Below are positions 34,918 through 44,435 of a DNA stretch of 47,398 nt, in pieces. The translations under genes were made by a program, and so were the position numbers. The notes under the pieces were generated by a model, which saw only the letters and a list, made by a program, of their open reading frames with translations, had not been told where the DNA came from and searched no databases. The DNA is from Chloroflexaceae bacterium (GTDB lineage: Bacteria > Chloroflexota > Chloroflexia > Chloroflexales > Chloroflexaceae): positions 1 to 47,398 of the forward strand of contig JAAURD010000011.1 of the NCBI GenBank assembly GCA_012034075.1. Direction: 5' to 3'. How positions within the stretch are numbered: the first letter of the stretch is position 1; every line of letters begins with the position of its first letter.

Positions 34918-37596
34918 ATGAATGAAACGCAGGAAGAGCAACGCCTACGGGAAGCACGTGGGCAACAAGCTCCCTGGAAAAAATGGGGGCCGTATCTGAG
35001 TGAACGGCAGTGGGGTACAGTACGTGAAGACTATAGCAGTACGGGCAATGCCTGGGACTATGTGAGTCATGATCAGGCTCGTGCTCGCGCCTATCGCTGG
35101 GGCGAAGATGGTTTGGGTGGCATATGTGATGATAAACAGCGACTCTGTTTTGCACTTGCGCTCTGGAATGGTCATGACCCGATTTTGAAAGAGCGCCTGT
35201 TTGGGTTAACCAATGCTGAAGGCAACCATGGCGAAGATGTGAAGGAATATTACTTCTATCTGGATAGTACGCCGACCCATTCGTATATGAAGTACCTTTA
35301 TAAGTATCCTCATATGGCATATCCTTTCAACGATATTATTCAAAAGAATCGGCAATATAACCGCTACGATATGGAATATGAGTTACTCGACACCGGTATC
35401 TTCAACGATAACCGCTACTTTGATGTTTTTGTGGAGTATGCTAAAGCGTCACCTGAAGATATCCTGATTCACATCAGCATTGCCAATCGGGCCGCCGTCC
35501 AGGCAACCCTGCATGTATTGCCCACGATCTGGTTTCGGAACACCTGGTCATGGGGCGATGCCACCCCCAGGCCTGGTCTCGAATGCGGAATAACAACGGA
35601 CTCATGGTGCAGTATTGCCACACATCACCATATCCTGGGCACATACTATCTGTACTGTGCAGATAATGTGCCATTGCTCTTTACCGAAAATGAAACTAAT
35701 ATGCAGCGCATCTTTGGCAAACCAAACCCAACACCCTTTGTCAAGGATGGCATCAACAACGTTATCGTTGAAGGTCAGCATGATGCGGTCAATCCTGCTC
35801 AAACAGGAACCAAAGCTGCAGCTCACTACCATGTAACGATTGAGCCAGGGGCAACCCAGTGTATTCGCTTGCGTCTTACCTCTCGCCAATTCGCTCAACA
35901 TGCGGATGATGGTCCCTTTGGTGATCACTTTACCAACGCCCTACAAAGGCGATTGCACGAAGCTGACGCATTTTACGCATCGATAACCCCTCCAAGTGTC
36001 AGCGACGATGCAGCCAATGTGATGCGCCAGGCACTCGCTGGCATGCTCTGGACGAAGCAGTACTATTACTATGATGTGCAGCGCTGGCTGAACCCACATG
36101 AAGGCGAAGTGGATGAACAACCATCGCGTTGGCACCAACGGAACCAATCCTGGTTTCATATGGTCAACGAGGACATCATTTCGATGCCCGATACGTGGGA
36201 ATACCCCTGGTATGCTGCCTGGGACCTCGCGTTTCATGCTATCCCGCTGTTTATGGTAGACCCAGACTTTGCGAAACAGCAGTTGGACCTGATGCTTCAG
36301 CCTGGTTATCTACACCCAAATGGTCAAATTCCAGCCTATGAATGGAACTTTAGTGATGTGAACCCGCCGGTTCATGCCTGGGCCTGCTATTTCCTTTACT
36401 GGAACGAAACGATCACACAGGGCCAAGGCGATATCCAATTCCTAGAACGGGTTTTCCAGAAGTTGCTGCTCAACTTCACATGGTGGATCAATCGCAAAGA
36501 CCCTAACGGGAATAACGTCTTTGAAGGGGGCTTTCTGGGTCTCGATAATATCGGTGTGTTTGATCGTAGCCATGCATTACCCACCGGGGGGCATCTGGAT
36601 CAGGCTGATGGTACTGCATGGATGGCCTTTTATTCTCAGATGATGCTGCAAATGGCTATCGAACTGGCCCAGCACAATCCCGTCTACGAAGAGATGGCGT
36701 GTAAGTTTTTCGACCATTTTCTGTGGATTGTGGCGGCGATGGATCGCATGGGCGATCATGACGATGAGCTGTGGGATGAAGCAGATGGCTTCTTCTATGA
36801 TGTCTTGCGACTGCCCAATGGCCGTGCCGTGCGCCTCAAGGTGCGTTCCCTGGTGGGGCTAATCGCCCTGTGTGCCACCATGGTTGTTCCTATCGAAACA
36901 GTCAACAAATTACCTACTTTTATGGAACATGTTCGTTGGGTACAAGAGCAACGCCCAGAGTTGATGGCCAATATCCCAACGCTCGAACAGCCGGGTGTCT
37001 ATGGTCGCCGCTTACTGGCTATTCTGGATGAACACAAACTGCGCCGTGTGCTCACACGCATGCTCGATGAAGAAGAGTTTCTCAGCACCTACGGCATTCG
37101 ATCCCTCTCACGGTATCACCATGAACATCCATATACATTTACCGTAGACCGTGATGTCTATCGTGTTAGTTATGAGCCTGCCGAGTCCACCACAGGTTTG
37201 TTTGGTGGCAACTCCAACTGGCGTGGTCCTATCTGGATGCCGACCAATGTGCTGATCATTCGGGCATTGATTATGTTGTACAGTTATTATGGGGATGACT
37301 TTTTGATCGAATGCCCCACCGGTTCGGGGCAGCAGATGAATCTTTGGCAGGTAAGCCGCGAAATTGCCGGACGCTTACAGAATCTGTTCTTACGCAATAA
37401 TGAAGATCAACGCCCAGTTTATGGTGGTACTCACATCTGGAACGATGATCCCTATTGGCGCGATCTGATCCTGTTCTATGAATATTTTCACGGAGATAAT
37501 GGAGCAGGACTAGGTGCGAGCCATCAGACTGGATGGACTGGTTTGATCGCCAAGCTGATCGAACTGTACGCCGAGGACCAATCACCACCAGTATAA
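34918..37596 (+). CDS. GH63/MGH1-like glycoside hydrolase (glucosidase)
   Basis: An 892-residue protein of the large glucosidase-like family with an (alpha/alpha)6 barrel (GH63/MGH1 group). ATG 34918 follows GGAGGG at 8 bases; the upstream 60 codons contain the promoter. The N-terminus is KKWGPYLSERQWGTVREDYSSTGNAWDY, then RAYRWGEDGLGGICDD; the barrel includes EYPWYAAWDLAFHAIPLFMVDPDFAK, NPPVHAWACYFLY, FLGLDNIGVFDRS...GHLDQADGTAWMAFY and SNWRGPIWMPTN, all typical of the family. The exact substrate (alpha-glucosides, glucosyl- or mannosylglycerate) is not resolved by sequence. It stands alone, followed by a strong terminator shared with the converging bioY operon. Confidence 0.9.
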   Translation: MNETQEEQRLREARGQQAPWKKWGPYLSERQWGTVREDYSSTGNAWDYVSHDQARARAYRWGEDGLGGICDDKQRLCFALALWNGHDPILKERLFGLTNAEGNHGEDVKEYYFYLDSTPTHSYMKYLYKYPHMAYPFNDIIQKNRQYNRYDMEYELLDTGIFNDNRYFDVFVEYAKASPEDILIHISIANRAAVQATLHVLPTIWFRNTWSWGDATPRPGLECGITTDSWCSIATHHHILGTYYLYCADNVPLLFTENETNMQRIFGKPNPTPFVKDGINNVIVEGQHDAVNPAQTGTKAAAHYHVTIEPGATQCIRLRLTSRQFAQHADDGPFGDHFTNALQRRLHEADAFYASITPPSVSDDAANVMRQALAGMLWTKQYYYYDVQRWLNPHEGEVDEQPSRWHQRNQSWFHMVNEDIISMPDTWEYPWYAAWDLAFHAIPLFMVDPDFAKQQLDLMLQPGYLHPNGQIPAYEWNFSDVNPPVHAWACYFLYWNETITQGQGDIQFLERVFQKLLLNFTWWINRKDPNGNNVFEGGFLGLDNIGVFDRSHALPTGGHLDQADGTAWMAFYSQMMLQMAIELAQHNPVYEEMACKFFDHFLWIVAAMDRMGDHDDELWDEADGFFYDVLRLPNGRAVRLKVRSLVGLIALCATMVVPIETVNKLPTFMEHVRWVQEQRPELMANIPTLEQPGVYGRRLLAILDEHKLRRVLTRMLDEEEFLSTYGIRSLSRYHHEHPYTFTVDRDVYRVSYEPAESTTGLFGGNSNWRGPIWMPTNVLIIRALIMLYSYYGDDFLIECPTGSGQQMNLWQVSREIAGRLQNLFLRNNEDQRPVYGGTHIWNDDPYWRDLILFYEYFHGDNGAGLGASHQTGWTGLIAKLIELYAEDQSPPV

Positions 37597-37622
37597 GCAC
37601 AGACGGAAGAAGAAGCACCTTG

Positions 37623-37677
37623 AAAGGTCAGGCATCCGCAGATAATATACCACACACTGATCGGATGCCTGACCTTT
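37623..37677. terminator. Terminator between converging genes
   Basis: AAAGGTCAGGCATCCG (37623-37638) and CGGATGCCTGACCTTT (37662-37677), a perfect 16-base stem with a 23-base loop, followed by T-rich sequence on the plus strand and preceded by a short A-run for the minus strand. It can serve both the glucosidase and bioY. Confidence 0.75.
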
Positions 37678-37684
37678 TGTCTTC

Positions 37685-38299
37685 TTATTCTTTCATGCGT
37701 GACTGTTTGAGGAGCTGCCAGCCACCGGGTAGGGCAATTGCAGCAACCGCAATTTTGATGATGCCACCCGGAATAAAGGGATAGAACCCGGCCACCAGGG
37801 CTTCCGGCAGGCTACCCATGACGACGGCGAGCCAACCCACACCCAGGGCAAAGATAATGATATTGCCAATGACCATCACAACGACCATGGTCAAGATGCG
37901 GCGGTCCCAGCCACGTTCGGCCAGCCAACCGACCACAGCAGCAGCAATCACAAAGCCAACGATATAGCCAGCGGTAGCGCCGTGCAGGACTTCCCAGCCA
38001 GAGCGACCATCAGCAAAGAAGGGCAAACCAATCGCCCCCTGAAACGCGTAGAACATGAGTGCCAGCGCCCCCAGACGCGAACCAAGCAAACCACCAGCCA
38101 TCAGCACGGCCAGAGTCTGCAACGTGATAGGTACGGGAGTAAACGGCAATGGAATAGAGATCTGCGCACAGAGTGCAACAAACCAGCTTCCCATTGCGAC
38201 CAGTACGAGATCGGCGACCCATTTGTTGGAAAGAATACCCTGGCGTGGCAACACCTGCTGTGCCAGCGTTCCCGATGTGTGTGTTCCTGCGTAAGCCAT
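37685..38299 (-). CDS. bioY: Biotin transporter BioY
   Basis: A 204-residue membrane protein with about six helices, the substrate-binding S component of an ECF-type biotin transporter. The signature stretch ISIPLPFTPVPITLQTLAVLMAGGLLGSRLGALALMFYAFQGAIGLPFFADGRSG is characteristic of BioY, as are GYIVGFVIAAAVVGWLAERG and GFYPFIPGGIIKIAVAA. AGGAGG precedes the ATG. The ECF ATPases and T component are not here; BioY can work alone or with a shared module. Placement directly after the biotin carboxylase gene fits supply of the cofactor to the carboxylase. The strong converging terminator ends the operon. Confidence 0.95.
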   Translation of the reverse strand: MAYAGTHTSGTLAQQVLPRQGILSNKWVADLVLVAMGSWFVALCAQISIPLPFTPVPITLQTLAVLMAGGLLGSRLGALALMFYAFQGAIGLPFFADGRSGWEVLHGATAGYIVGFVIAAAVVGWLAERGWDRRILTMVVVMVIGNIIIFALGVGWLAVVMGSLPEALVAGFYPFIPGGIIKIAVAAIALPGGWQLLKQSRMKE

Positions 38300-38319
38300 A
38301 AATCAAACCTCCTGTTACA

Positions 38320-40110
38320 TTACTCTTCGGCATAGGTTGCAAGCACGGCACCCGCCTCTACGCTTGCACCAACTTCAACCCGGATTTCTCCTATTTTACC
38401 AGCTTTTGGCGAAGTGATTTCATTCTCCATCTTCATCGCTTGAATCACAAAGATGACTTGATCAGCTTCCACCGTAGCACCGGGTTCGGTACGAATGGCA
38501 CCTACAACACCCTGAAGCGGTGAGATAACACCATTCGATGGTGCAGCCATTGCTTTCGCACCATCGGTGCGGACAGCCTTGCTTTTCCGCGCCGGTCCTC
38601 GGCTGGCGCTGCCACCGGCACGAACGACCATGGGTGGGCCGCCTACCTCGGCAACACGTACCTGGAAGAGACGGCTGTTCACCTCGACATTGAATGAGCG
38701 AATCAAATCTTCTTCGGTTTCCGTGGGCATAATGACATGGGACGGCCCGGCCAGTTCCTTAATCCGCTCGAACAACTCCGGATGGTCTGGAATAAAGTTC
38801 ACAGTTGCTTCACCGGCAAGAAAGACCGGGTGTTCCAGAGCCGCCTTGAAGAAGGGGATCGTTGTTGTCACACCTTCGATCACATAGTCATTGAGTACCC
38901 GCAGCATGCGGCTAATCGCTTCATCGCGGTCCTGGCCCCAGGTGATCAACTTGGACAAGAGCGAGTCATAGTGCTGGGGGATGGTCCAGCCAGCGCGAAC
39001 GCCACTATCGACACGCACACCCAGGCCGGTTGGTTCGCGGTAATTGCCGATAGTGCCGATGGCAGGGCGGAAGTTTGCCAGGGTGTCTTCTGCCGTGATA
39101 CGACATTCGATGGAGTGACCACGCGGCACAATGTCCTCTTGGGTAAACCAGAGCGGTTCGCCCTGAGCTACACGCAACTGACCTTTGACCAGATCGATGC
39201 CATAGACCATCTCCGTCACGGTGTGTTCGACCTGGATACGTGAGTTCATCTCGAGAAAATAGAATTGCCCATCCTGGTACAGGAACTCAAGGGTACCCGC
39301 ACCGGAGTAGCCTACCTCTTTGGGCAAGCGTACTGCTGCAGCACCAATCTCGGCGCGTTGTTCAGGTGTAATGACGGGTGATGGCGACTCTTCAATGAGT
39401 TTCTGGTGACGGCGCTGAATGGAGCAATCGCGTTCACCAACATACACCACATTGCCATGATTATCGGCCAGGATTTGAATTTCAATATGGCGCGGGTTGT
39501 CTAGAAACTTTTCAATATAGAGTTCGCCATTGCCAAACGAAATCTCGGCTTCACGGCGGGCACTTTCAAAAGCCGCTTCAATTTCATCTTCGCTACGAAC
39601 GACGCGCAGACCCCGACCGCCACCACCGGCAACGGCTTTGATTGCCACCGGGTAGCCAAATTCCTGCGCGAGCTGGACGGCTTCTTCGACACTTTCCAAT
39701 GGTTTCAGTGTTCCTGGCACCATTGGCACGCCCACTTTGCGGGCAACATTGCGGGCTGCAACTTTCCCGCCAAGGGCCTCGGTCGCATCAGGTGGCGGAC
39801 CGACGAAGATGAGACCAGTATCGGCCACCGCACGGGCAAAATTTGCATTTTCTGAAAGGAACCCATAGCCCGGATGGATTGCACCGGCGCCCGATTGACG
39901 CGCAACCGCGAGAATGCGTTCAATATTCAAATAGCTTTCACTGGCAGGCGATGGCCCAATAAGATAGGCATCATCGGCATAGGCCACGTGGGGGGCATCA
40001 CGGTCGACTTCAGAATAGACCGCAATGGCTTTCAGGTTGAGTTCGCGGCATGCTCGCATCACACGGAGGGCAATCTCGCCGCGATTAGCAACTAATACGG
40101 TGTCAAACAT
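38320..40110 (-). CDS. Acyl-CoA carboxylase alpha subunit (biotin carboxylase-BCCP fusion)
   Basis: A 596-residue protein that carboxylates its own biotin with ATP and bicarbonate. ATG 40110 (MFDTVLVANRGEIALRVMRAC) is the conserved start; the in-frame start at 40167 adds an uncharacteristic leader. The biotin carboxylase part has HPGYGFLSENANFA, the ATP-grasp glycine loop KAVAGGGGRGLR, RRHQKLIEE and EMNSRIQVEHTVTEM. A linker of about 90 residues leads to a biotinyl domain with the EAMKM-type motif (VIQAMKMENEI) at the C-terminus; the lysine there carries biotin. In the family, such fusions belong to acetyl-/propionyl-CoA carboxylases of actinobacterial and chloroflexotal type. It lies upstream of bioY and downstream of an epsilon-like subunit. 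Confidence 0.95.
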   Translation of the reverse strand: MFDTVLVANRGEIALRVMRACRELNLKAIAVYSEVDRDAPHVAYADDAYLIGPSPASESYLNIERILAVARQSGAGAIHPGYGFLSENANFARAVADTGLIFVGPPPDATEALGGKVAARNVARKVGVPMVPGTLKPLESVEEAVQLAQEFGYPVAIKAVAGGGGRGLRVVRSEDEIEAAFESARREAEISFGNGELYIEKFLDNPRHIEIQILADNHGNVVYVGERDCSIQRRHQKLIEESPSPVITPEQRAEIGAAAVRLPKEVGYSGAGTLEFLYQDGQFYFLEMNSRIQVEHTVTEMVYGIDLVKGQLRVAQGEPLWFTQEDIVPRGHSIECRITAEDTLANFRPAIGTIGNYREPTGLGVRVDSGVRAGWTIPQHYDSLLSKLITWGQDRDEAISRMLRVLNDYVIEGVTTTIPFFKAALEHPVFLAGEATVNFIPDHPELFERIKELAGPSHVIMPTETEEDLIRSFNVEVNSRLFQVRVAEVGGPPMVVRAGGSASRGPARKSKAVRTDGAKAMAAPSNGVISPLQGVVGAIRTEPGATVEADQVIFVIQAMKMENEITSPKAGKIGEIRVEVGASVEAGAVLATYAEE

Positions 40111-40214
40111 AACGCTCTTTTTCCACTCCTTTGTTCTGATTTTTCCTTTGAATCTTTCGTTGAACAAACGACCCGTTACTGAATCCCTCGCTGCGCTGAT
40201 TGGTGCAGCACTGC

Positions 40215-40460
40215 TTACAGACCGACAATACCCGTCAACCCACGTCCTGCGCGTTGGAGGCGTTCAATATTACGCCATGATGGAGCGGTATAGGGTCTTC
40301 GGGCGGCCCCACCCTGTTGTATCAGCAGCCGTGATCCCGACCAGTTTGGATTGGTAGCAGCTCCGTCTGGATCATCAACCACGATTTCCAGACAGCATCC
40401 AATGGCTGCCATAATGGCGGTTGCTTCATCAACACTTGGAGTTGGTTCAATTGTTAGCAT
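40215..40460 (-). CDS. Acyl-CoA carboxylase epsilon-like small subunit
   Basis: An 81-residue protein starting LTIEPTPSVDEATAIMAAIGCCLE and ending SWRNIERLQRAGRGLTGIVGL. The pattern (PTPxxDEAxAIxAAI at the N-terminus, a Trp-rich basic C-terminus) resembles the epsilon subunit of acyl-CoA carboxylases, which binds and stabilises the carboxyltransferase. AAGGAG lies 6 bases before the ATG. The gene sits between the carboxyltransferase and the biotin carboxylase genes with gaps of 30 and 104 bases. The assignment rests on motif and position. Confidence 0.7.
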   Translation of the reverse strand: MLTIEPTPSVDEATAIMAAIGCCLEIVVDDPDGAATNPNWSGSRLLIQQGGAARRPYTAPSWRNIERLQRAGRGLTGIVGL

Positions 40461-40490
40461 TGTGCTCTCCTTGCTGTCTGGCTGGTACAG

Positions 40491-40841
40491 TTAGCGCTGA
40501 TCCTGATCGTTAATCCGTCGGGCCAGTTCATCGCGAATTTCAAAGGTACGTTTCTCGCCTAGTTCAGTATAGAGCGTATCCCACAACCAACGCCAGGCTG
40601 GTGGTTCGGCGTGCCATGGTTGCGTTTCACGTTGGCTATGGGCATTTTTGATAATTTCCGCACGACACCATTGCTGTGCCTCTTCGAGGGTATTAAAGAG
40701 GCAACCGGCCCAGATACGCCAGTATGGGGCGCCAACATATTTTACAAAAGCGGTAAACTGTGGCGACGATCCAACGGTATCCATGACCACCGCTCGCCAA
40801 CCGTGCTCTACCGTTTCCCAACGGACATCATATTCACTCAT
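40491..40841 (-). CDS. Unknown small protein in the carboxylase operon
   Basis: A 116-residue soluble protein, rich in tryptophan (about nine Trp): YDVRWETVEHGWRAVVMDTVG, YWRIWAGCLFNTLEEAQQWCRAEI and PAWRWLWDTLYTELGEKRTFEIRDELARRIND. The family is not recognised. AGGAG precedes the ATG at about 10 bases. It lies between the carboxyltransferase gene (gap 43) and the epsilon-like gene (gap 30), so it is very probably transcribed with them and may be an accessory or regulatory part of the carboxylase. No catalytic or metal motif is visible. Confidence 0.75.
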   Translation of the reverse strand: MSEYDVRWETVEHGWRAVVMDTVGSSPQFTAFVKYVGAPYWRIWAGCLFNTLEEAQQWCRAEIIKNAHSQRETQPWHAEPPAWRWLWDTLYTELGEKRTFEIRDELARRINDQDQR

Positions 40842-40884
40842 TGTAGCATATCTCCTTTCATCACTCGATGGCTCGACCAGTCAT

Positions 40885-42438
40885 TTAGAGCGGAATATTG
40901 CCATGTTTGCGTGGCGGCAAGCTCTGACGCTTGGTGCGTGACAGACGCAACGCACGGATCAACTCTGGGCGGGTCTGGCTCGGTTCAATCACTGTATCGA
41001 CAAAACCACGCTCAGCCGCAACATAGGGGTTGGAAAAGCGCCGCTGATACTCTTCTGACAATTCCGTGCGACGCGTGGCCGGATCCGCTGCTTCGGTAAT
41101 CTCACGTCGGAAGATAATGCCGACCGCAGCATCAACGCCCATCACCGCGATTTCGGCAGTCGGCCAGCTGAAGTTAAAGTCAGAGCGCAGATGTTTGCTC
41201 GACATCACGATATAAGCGCCACCATAGGCTTTGCGCGTAATCACCGTCAGTTTGGGAACGGTGGCCTCGCAATAGGCATACAGCAGTTTGGCACCGTGGC
41301 GAATAATGCCGCCGTATTCTTGCTGCGTGCCTGGCAGAAACCCAGGAACATCAACAAACGAAATGATCGGAATATTGAATGCATCGCAGAAACGGATAAA
41401 GCGAGCACCCTTCACCGAACTATCAATATCGAGGGTACCTGCCAGGTAGTTGGGTTGGTTGGCAACCACGCCAACGACATGACCGTCGAGGCGAGCCAGA
41501 CCAATGACAATATTTCGCGCCCACATCGATTGGATTTCAAAGAAGAACCCATCATCGACGACTGATTCAATCACGGCATTGATATCATAGGGCCGACGGG
41601 GATTATCGGGTACCAGGGTATTCAGCCGATCATCGGTGCGCTGTGGATCATCATCGGGTGGAATATACGGTGGGTCTTCCATATTGTTTGCGGGCAAGAA
41701 AGAGAGCAAGGTGCGAATTTGATCAAAGCATGCTTGCTCGCTTTCGGCCGCAAAATGGGCAACACCACTGCGGCTGTTGTGAATGCCAGCACCGCCAAGC
41801 TCATCAAACCCAACTTCTTCACCGGTCACGGTTTTAATCACATCGGGGCCGGTAATATACATCTGACCGATGCCCTGTACCATAAAAATAAAGTCTGTGA
41901 GTGCTGGTGAATAGACCGCACCGCCAGCACATGGGCCGGTAATGACCGAGAACTGTGGGATCACCCCACTGCTCAACACGTTGCGGTAGAAGATTTCACC
42001 ATAGCCTGCCAGCGAGGCAACCCCTTCTTGAATCCGAGCACCGCCGCTGTCATTGATACCAATGCAGGGTACCCCCATGCGGAGCGCAAGGTCCTGGACT
42101 TTGCAAATCTTTTCGGCAACGACTTCACCCAGCGAACCACCAAAAATGGTGAAGTCCTGGGCAAAGACACAGACTGGCCGACCATCGATGGTGCCATGAC
42201 CAGTCACCACCCCATCGCCAAGTGGCTTTCGTTTGTCCATACCAAAGTTATTGCTGCGATGAACCGCCATGGCATCGAGTTCGGAAAACGACTCCGGATC
42301 GAGGAGTGCGTGAATCCGTTCGCGGGCGGTCAATTTCCCCCGGTCGTGCTGCTTTTGAGTCGCTTGCAAGTCGGTATCGGCGTTTTTTTGACGTTCACGC
42401 AAGTCGGCAATTTTTTCAGCAGTCGTAGAAAGAAGCAT
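40885..42438 (-). CDS. pccB: Acyl-CoA carboxylase beta subunit (carboxyltransferase)
   Basis: A 517-residue carboxyltransferase that moves the carboxyl group from biotin to an acyl-CoA (propionyl- or acetyl-CoA). Two crotonase-fold halves are evident: the first with [23 protein letters not shown] and [21 protein letters not shown], the second with [40 protein letters not shown] and [20 protein letters not shown] conserved Asp in the last segment is associated with propionyl-CoA preference in related enzymes (from memory), so the gene symbol is provisional. AAAGGAAATAATCG precedes the ATG. First gene of a five-gene minus-strand operon: carboxyltransferase, unknown, epsilon-like, biotin carboxylase-BCCP, bioY. 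Confidence 0.93.
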   Translation of the reverse strand: MLLSTTAEKIADLRERQKNADTDLQATQKQHDRGKLTARERIHALLDPESFSELDAMAVHRSNNFGMDKRKPLGDGVVTGHGTIDGRPVCVFAQDFTIFGGSLGEVVAEKICKVQDLALRMGVPCIGINDSGGARIQEGVASLAGYGEIFYRNVLSSGVIPQFSVITGPCAGGAVYSPALTDFIFMVQGIGQMYITGPDVIKTVTGEEVGFDELGGAGIHNSRSGVAHFAAESEQACFDQIRTLLSFLPANNMEDPPYIPPDDDPQRTDDRLNTLVPDNPRRPYDINAVIESVVDDGFFFEIQSMWARNIVIGLARLDGHVVGVVANQPNYLAGTLDIDSSVKGARFIRFCDAFNIPIISFVDVPGFLPGTQQEYGGIIRHGAKLLYAYCEATVPKLTVITRKAYGGAYIVMSSKHLRSDFNFSWPTAEIAVMGVDAAVGIIFRREITEAADPATRRTELSEEYQRRFSNPYVAAERGFVDTVIEPSQTRPELIRALRLSRTKRQSLPPRKHGNIPL

Positions 42439-42507
42439 CGATTATTTCCTTTCTATTGTTCTCTCTGTTACACTTTTTTAACCAAATTTCTCTCTGGAGG
42501 ATTACGT

Positions 42508-42588
42508 ATGTATCTATTATGCCAGGTGAAGCCGGTCCATACCAGGGAGTTTTACCCAGAATCAACCTACTGGTTTCACCCGACGTGA
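42508..42588 (+). CDS. Possible 26-residue peptide with strong ribosome site
   Basis: ATG 42508 is preceded by GGAGG (42496-42500) at 7 bases. The peptide is MYLLCQVKPVHTREFYPEST followed by YWFHPT; it is not recognised. It lies divergent from the carboxylase operon, in the region where that operon's promoter must be. It could be a leader peptide, a small protein, or chance. Confidence 0.3.
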   Translation: MYLLCQVKPVHTREFYPESTYWFHPT

Positions 42589-42678
42589 GACCGGGAATTT
42601 CACCCGGAAACACATAGATGACGAAATTGCTAACAGGTGAAGGGATGAAAGAAGGACGGATACATGTTCACGATAAAG

Positions 42679-42707
42679 AGGGTGTGGCTGCAAAAGACCC
42701 ACACCCT
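42679..42707 (-). terminator. Hairpin downstream of the 42762 gene
   Basis: AGGGTGTGG (42679-42687), 11-base loop, CCACACCCT (42699-42707), followed on the minus strand by CTTTAT. It lies about 55 bases after the stop of the small minus-strand gene. Confidence 0.45.
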
Positions 42708-42761
42708 GTTGACAACAGACAGCAGCAAATGGCTTATCCATCGTACAAAAGGCGTACTGGA

Positions 42762-43028
42762 TTAGCAATTGCCAGTTGCTTGCAATTCAGCCGAGGTGAT
42801 ATCGCCACGATAGAGCAATCGCCCTAACGCTCCCATTCGGCGGAGCGTTTCGTCGATACCATTCAGCTCAAGTTCGGCGAGTGTTACTTCAAAATGGAGT
42901 GATGGATCCCGATGCGCATGCTCGTGAATCAAACGATGAATCTCCTGACGAATAATCGGCCAGTCAGCAAACCACGCTTTCAATTCATCGGATGGTTGTG
43001 GAACCGTTTCAGTTGTCGAATCACTCAT
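42762..43028 (-). CDS. Unknown small helical protein
   Basis: An 88-residue soluble protein starting MSDSTTETVPQPSDELKAWF. ATG 43028 is chosen because GGAAGG lies 9 bases upstream; the longer reading from 43091 is unsupported. The core (WPIIRQEIHRLIHEHAHRDPSLHFEVTLAELELNGIDETLRRMGALGRLLYRG) is predicted helical with many charged residues. No family or catalytic motif is recognised. It is monocistronic, with a hairpin after its stop and the GT4 gene 125 bases upstream on the same strand. Confidence 0.65.
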   Translation of the reverse strand: MSDSTTETVPQPSDELKAWFADWPIIRQEIHRLIHEHAHRDPSLHFEVTLAELELNGIDETLRRMGALGRLLYRGDITSAELQATGNC

Positions 43029-43152
43029 AAACCTAGCCTTCCTGGTGGCCGGGTGTCCCTTGCGGCTAAAAACATGGTCCACGTCGACCACGGCAAACCA
43101 CTTCCTCTTTCTCTACGTTACCTTATTTTAACACACTTTCGCGATCATGTTG

Positions 43153-44340
43153 TCAAACGGTCGGTCTTTCTTTTCGCATCAATAACGCTTCATACTGTTT
43201 GAGCAGACGCTTGCCCGCGGCGTGCCAGGTAAACTGGTGGTGTGCCCGTTCAGCGGCACTGCGCGCTAGGCGCTGGGCCAGCTGCGGGTCACGCAGCAAT
43301 GTGGTGATCTGGCGAGCCAGGTCGGTCGGGTCATCTGGGCGGAAGAGCAAGCCATCGCGGTCTTCTTGCACTAATTCGCGTACCACGGGCAAATTCGCTG
43401 CAACCAGCGGGCGACCAGCAGCCATATATTCCAGCACCTTGATGGGACAACAGCCCTGCACGACATTGCGGTCGTTGAGCGATAGGGGCGCCACACAGAG
43501 CGTGGCCTGGGCGATCATCGCGGGTACCTGGTGATGGGCGACCGCTGGTTCAAGCTGCACATATTGCTCCAGGCCGAGTTTGCGAATCTGGCGTTCCAGC
43601 AGTTTGCGCTGGCGGCTGCGGCCACGCCCAACGATACGCAGACGGGCGGGATGGTGGGCGATAATCAGCGGCAGAGCGCGAATCATCACGTCGAGGCCCT
43701 GCCACTCGGCCAGCGTGCCAACGTACAGGATCACCGGTGGCTCGCTATCGGGTATCGGCACGGGCGATGGGGCAAATTCGCTGGGGGTTATGCCATTGCG
43801 AATGATCGTTATCCGTTCGCGGGGCACGCCCAGGCTCACCAGAAACGCCCGTGTGACATCGGATGGACAGATAACCGCCTGACTCAGGGCGAGGGTGGCC
43901 AGTTCCTGTTCACGGATTTTGTGCAGCAACGGATGCTGGCGCAGGTCGGGATAGTGGTAGGGTAATTCAATACTGGGCAGGCCATTGACCTCAAAGAGGG
44001 TGCGATACCCAGAACCGACACGGGCCTGGGCCAGTTGCAAGCCACTCCAGATAGAACGATAATGCACGAGATCATAGGCCGGCGCCGCAGCCACATGATC
44101 CATCACCGCGTGACCAAACGCAACCGCTCGTTCCAGAAAGGTCAGTCCAGGCCGCTCTGGTGGTACGCGGATGATGCTGGCGCCTTCATAGGTTGCGTGG
44201 CCGGGCAACTCACCATCGCCGGCTGTGATCAGCTGAACCTGGTAACCGCCGGCGACCAGACTGCGGACAAACTGGGTGATATGCAGACTGGCTCCCTTGG
44301 GACCAGGTACCACATCAAATGCTGTGTAAAGGACACGCAT
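43153..44340 (-). CDS. GT4 family glycosyltransferase
   Basis: A 395-residue GT-B fold glycosyltransferase. The start ATG 44340 (MRVLYTAFDVVPGPKGASLHITQFVRSL) gives the normal N-terminal Rossmann domain with a PGPKGASLH glycine loop; an upstream reading is not supported. The C-terminal domain has VILYVGTLAEWQGLDVMIRALPLI, LRIVGRG, and the donor-binding CPIKVLEYMAAGRPLVAANLPVVREL with the E-x7-E motif of retaining GT4 enzymes. The sugar and acceptor are unknown. It is divergent from the membrane protein gene at 44436, with a 95-base AT-rich promoter region that has TATACT/TATAAT boxes on both strands. Confidence 0.9.
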   Translation of the reverse strand: MRVLYTAFDVVPGPKGASLHITQFVRSLVAGGYQVQLITAGDGELPGHATYEGASIIRVPPERPGLTFLERAVAFGHAVMDHVAAAPAYDLVHYRSIWSGLQLAQARVGSGYRTLFEVNGLPSIELPYHYPDLRQHPLLHKIREQELATLALSQAVICPSDVTRAFLVSLGVPRERITIIRNGITPSEFAPSPVPIPDSEPPVILYVGTLAEWQGLDVMIRALPLIIAHHPARLRIVGRGRSRQRKLLERQIRKLGLEQYVQLEPAVAHHQVPAMIAQATLCVAPLSLNDRNVVQGCCPIKVLEYMAAGRPLVAANLPVVRELVQEDRDGLLFRPDDPTDLARQITTLLRDPQLAQRLARSAAERAHHQFTWHAAGKRLLKQYEALLMRKERPTV

Positions 44341-44435
44341 AACGAGATTCAATTGTAGTATAATTTTGTGAGAATGCAAGTGTGTCGTGGCATCTCTTGC
44401 GCGTAGTATGCGTAACAAAACACGTCGAGGAGGGT

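Larger units (their letters stand above)
42439..42761. other. Intergenic region upstream of the carboxylase operon
   Basis: About 320 bases. It holds the candidate peptide (42508-42588), two copies of TTTCACCCG about 20 bases apart (near 42575 and 42595), and the hairpin at 42679-42707. The longer frame at 42618-42827 has no coding character. Confidence 0.45.
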
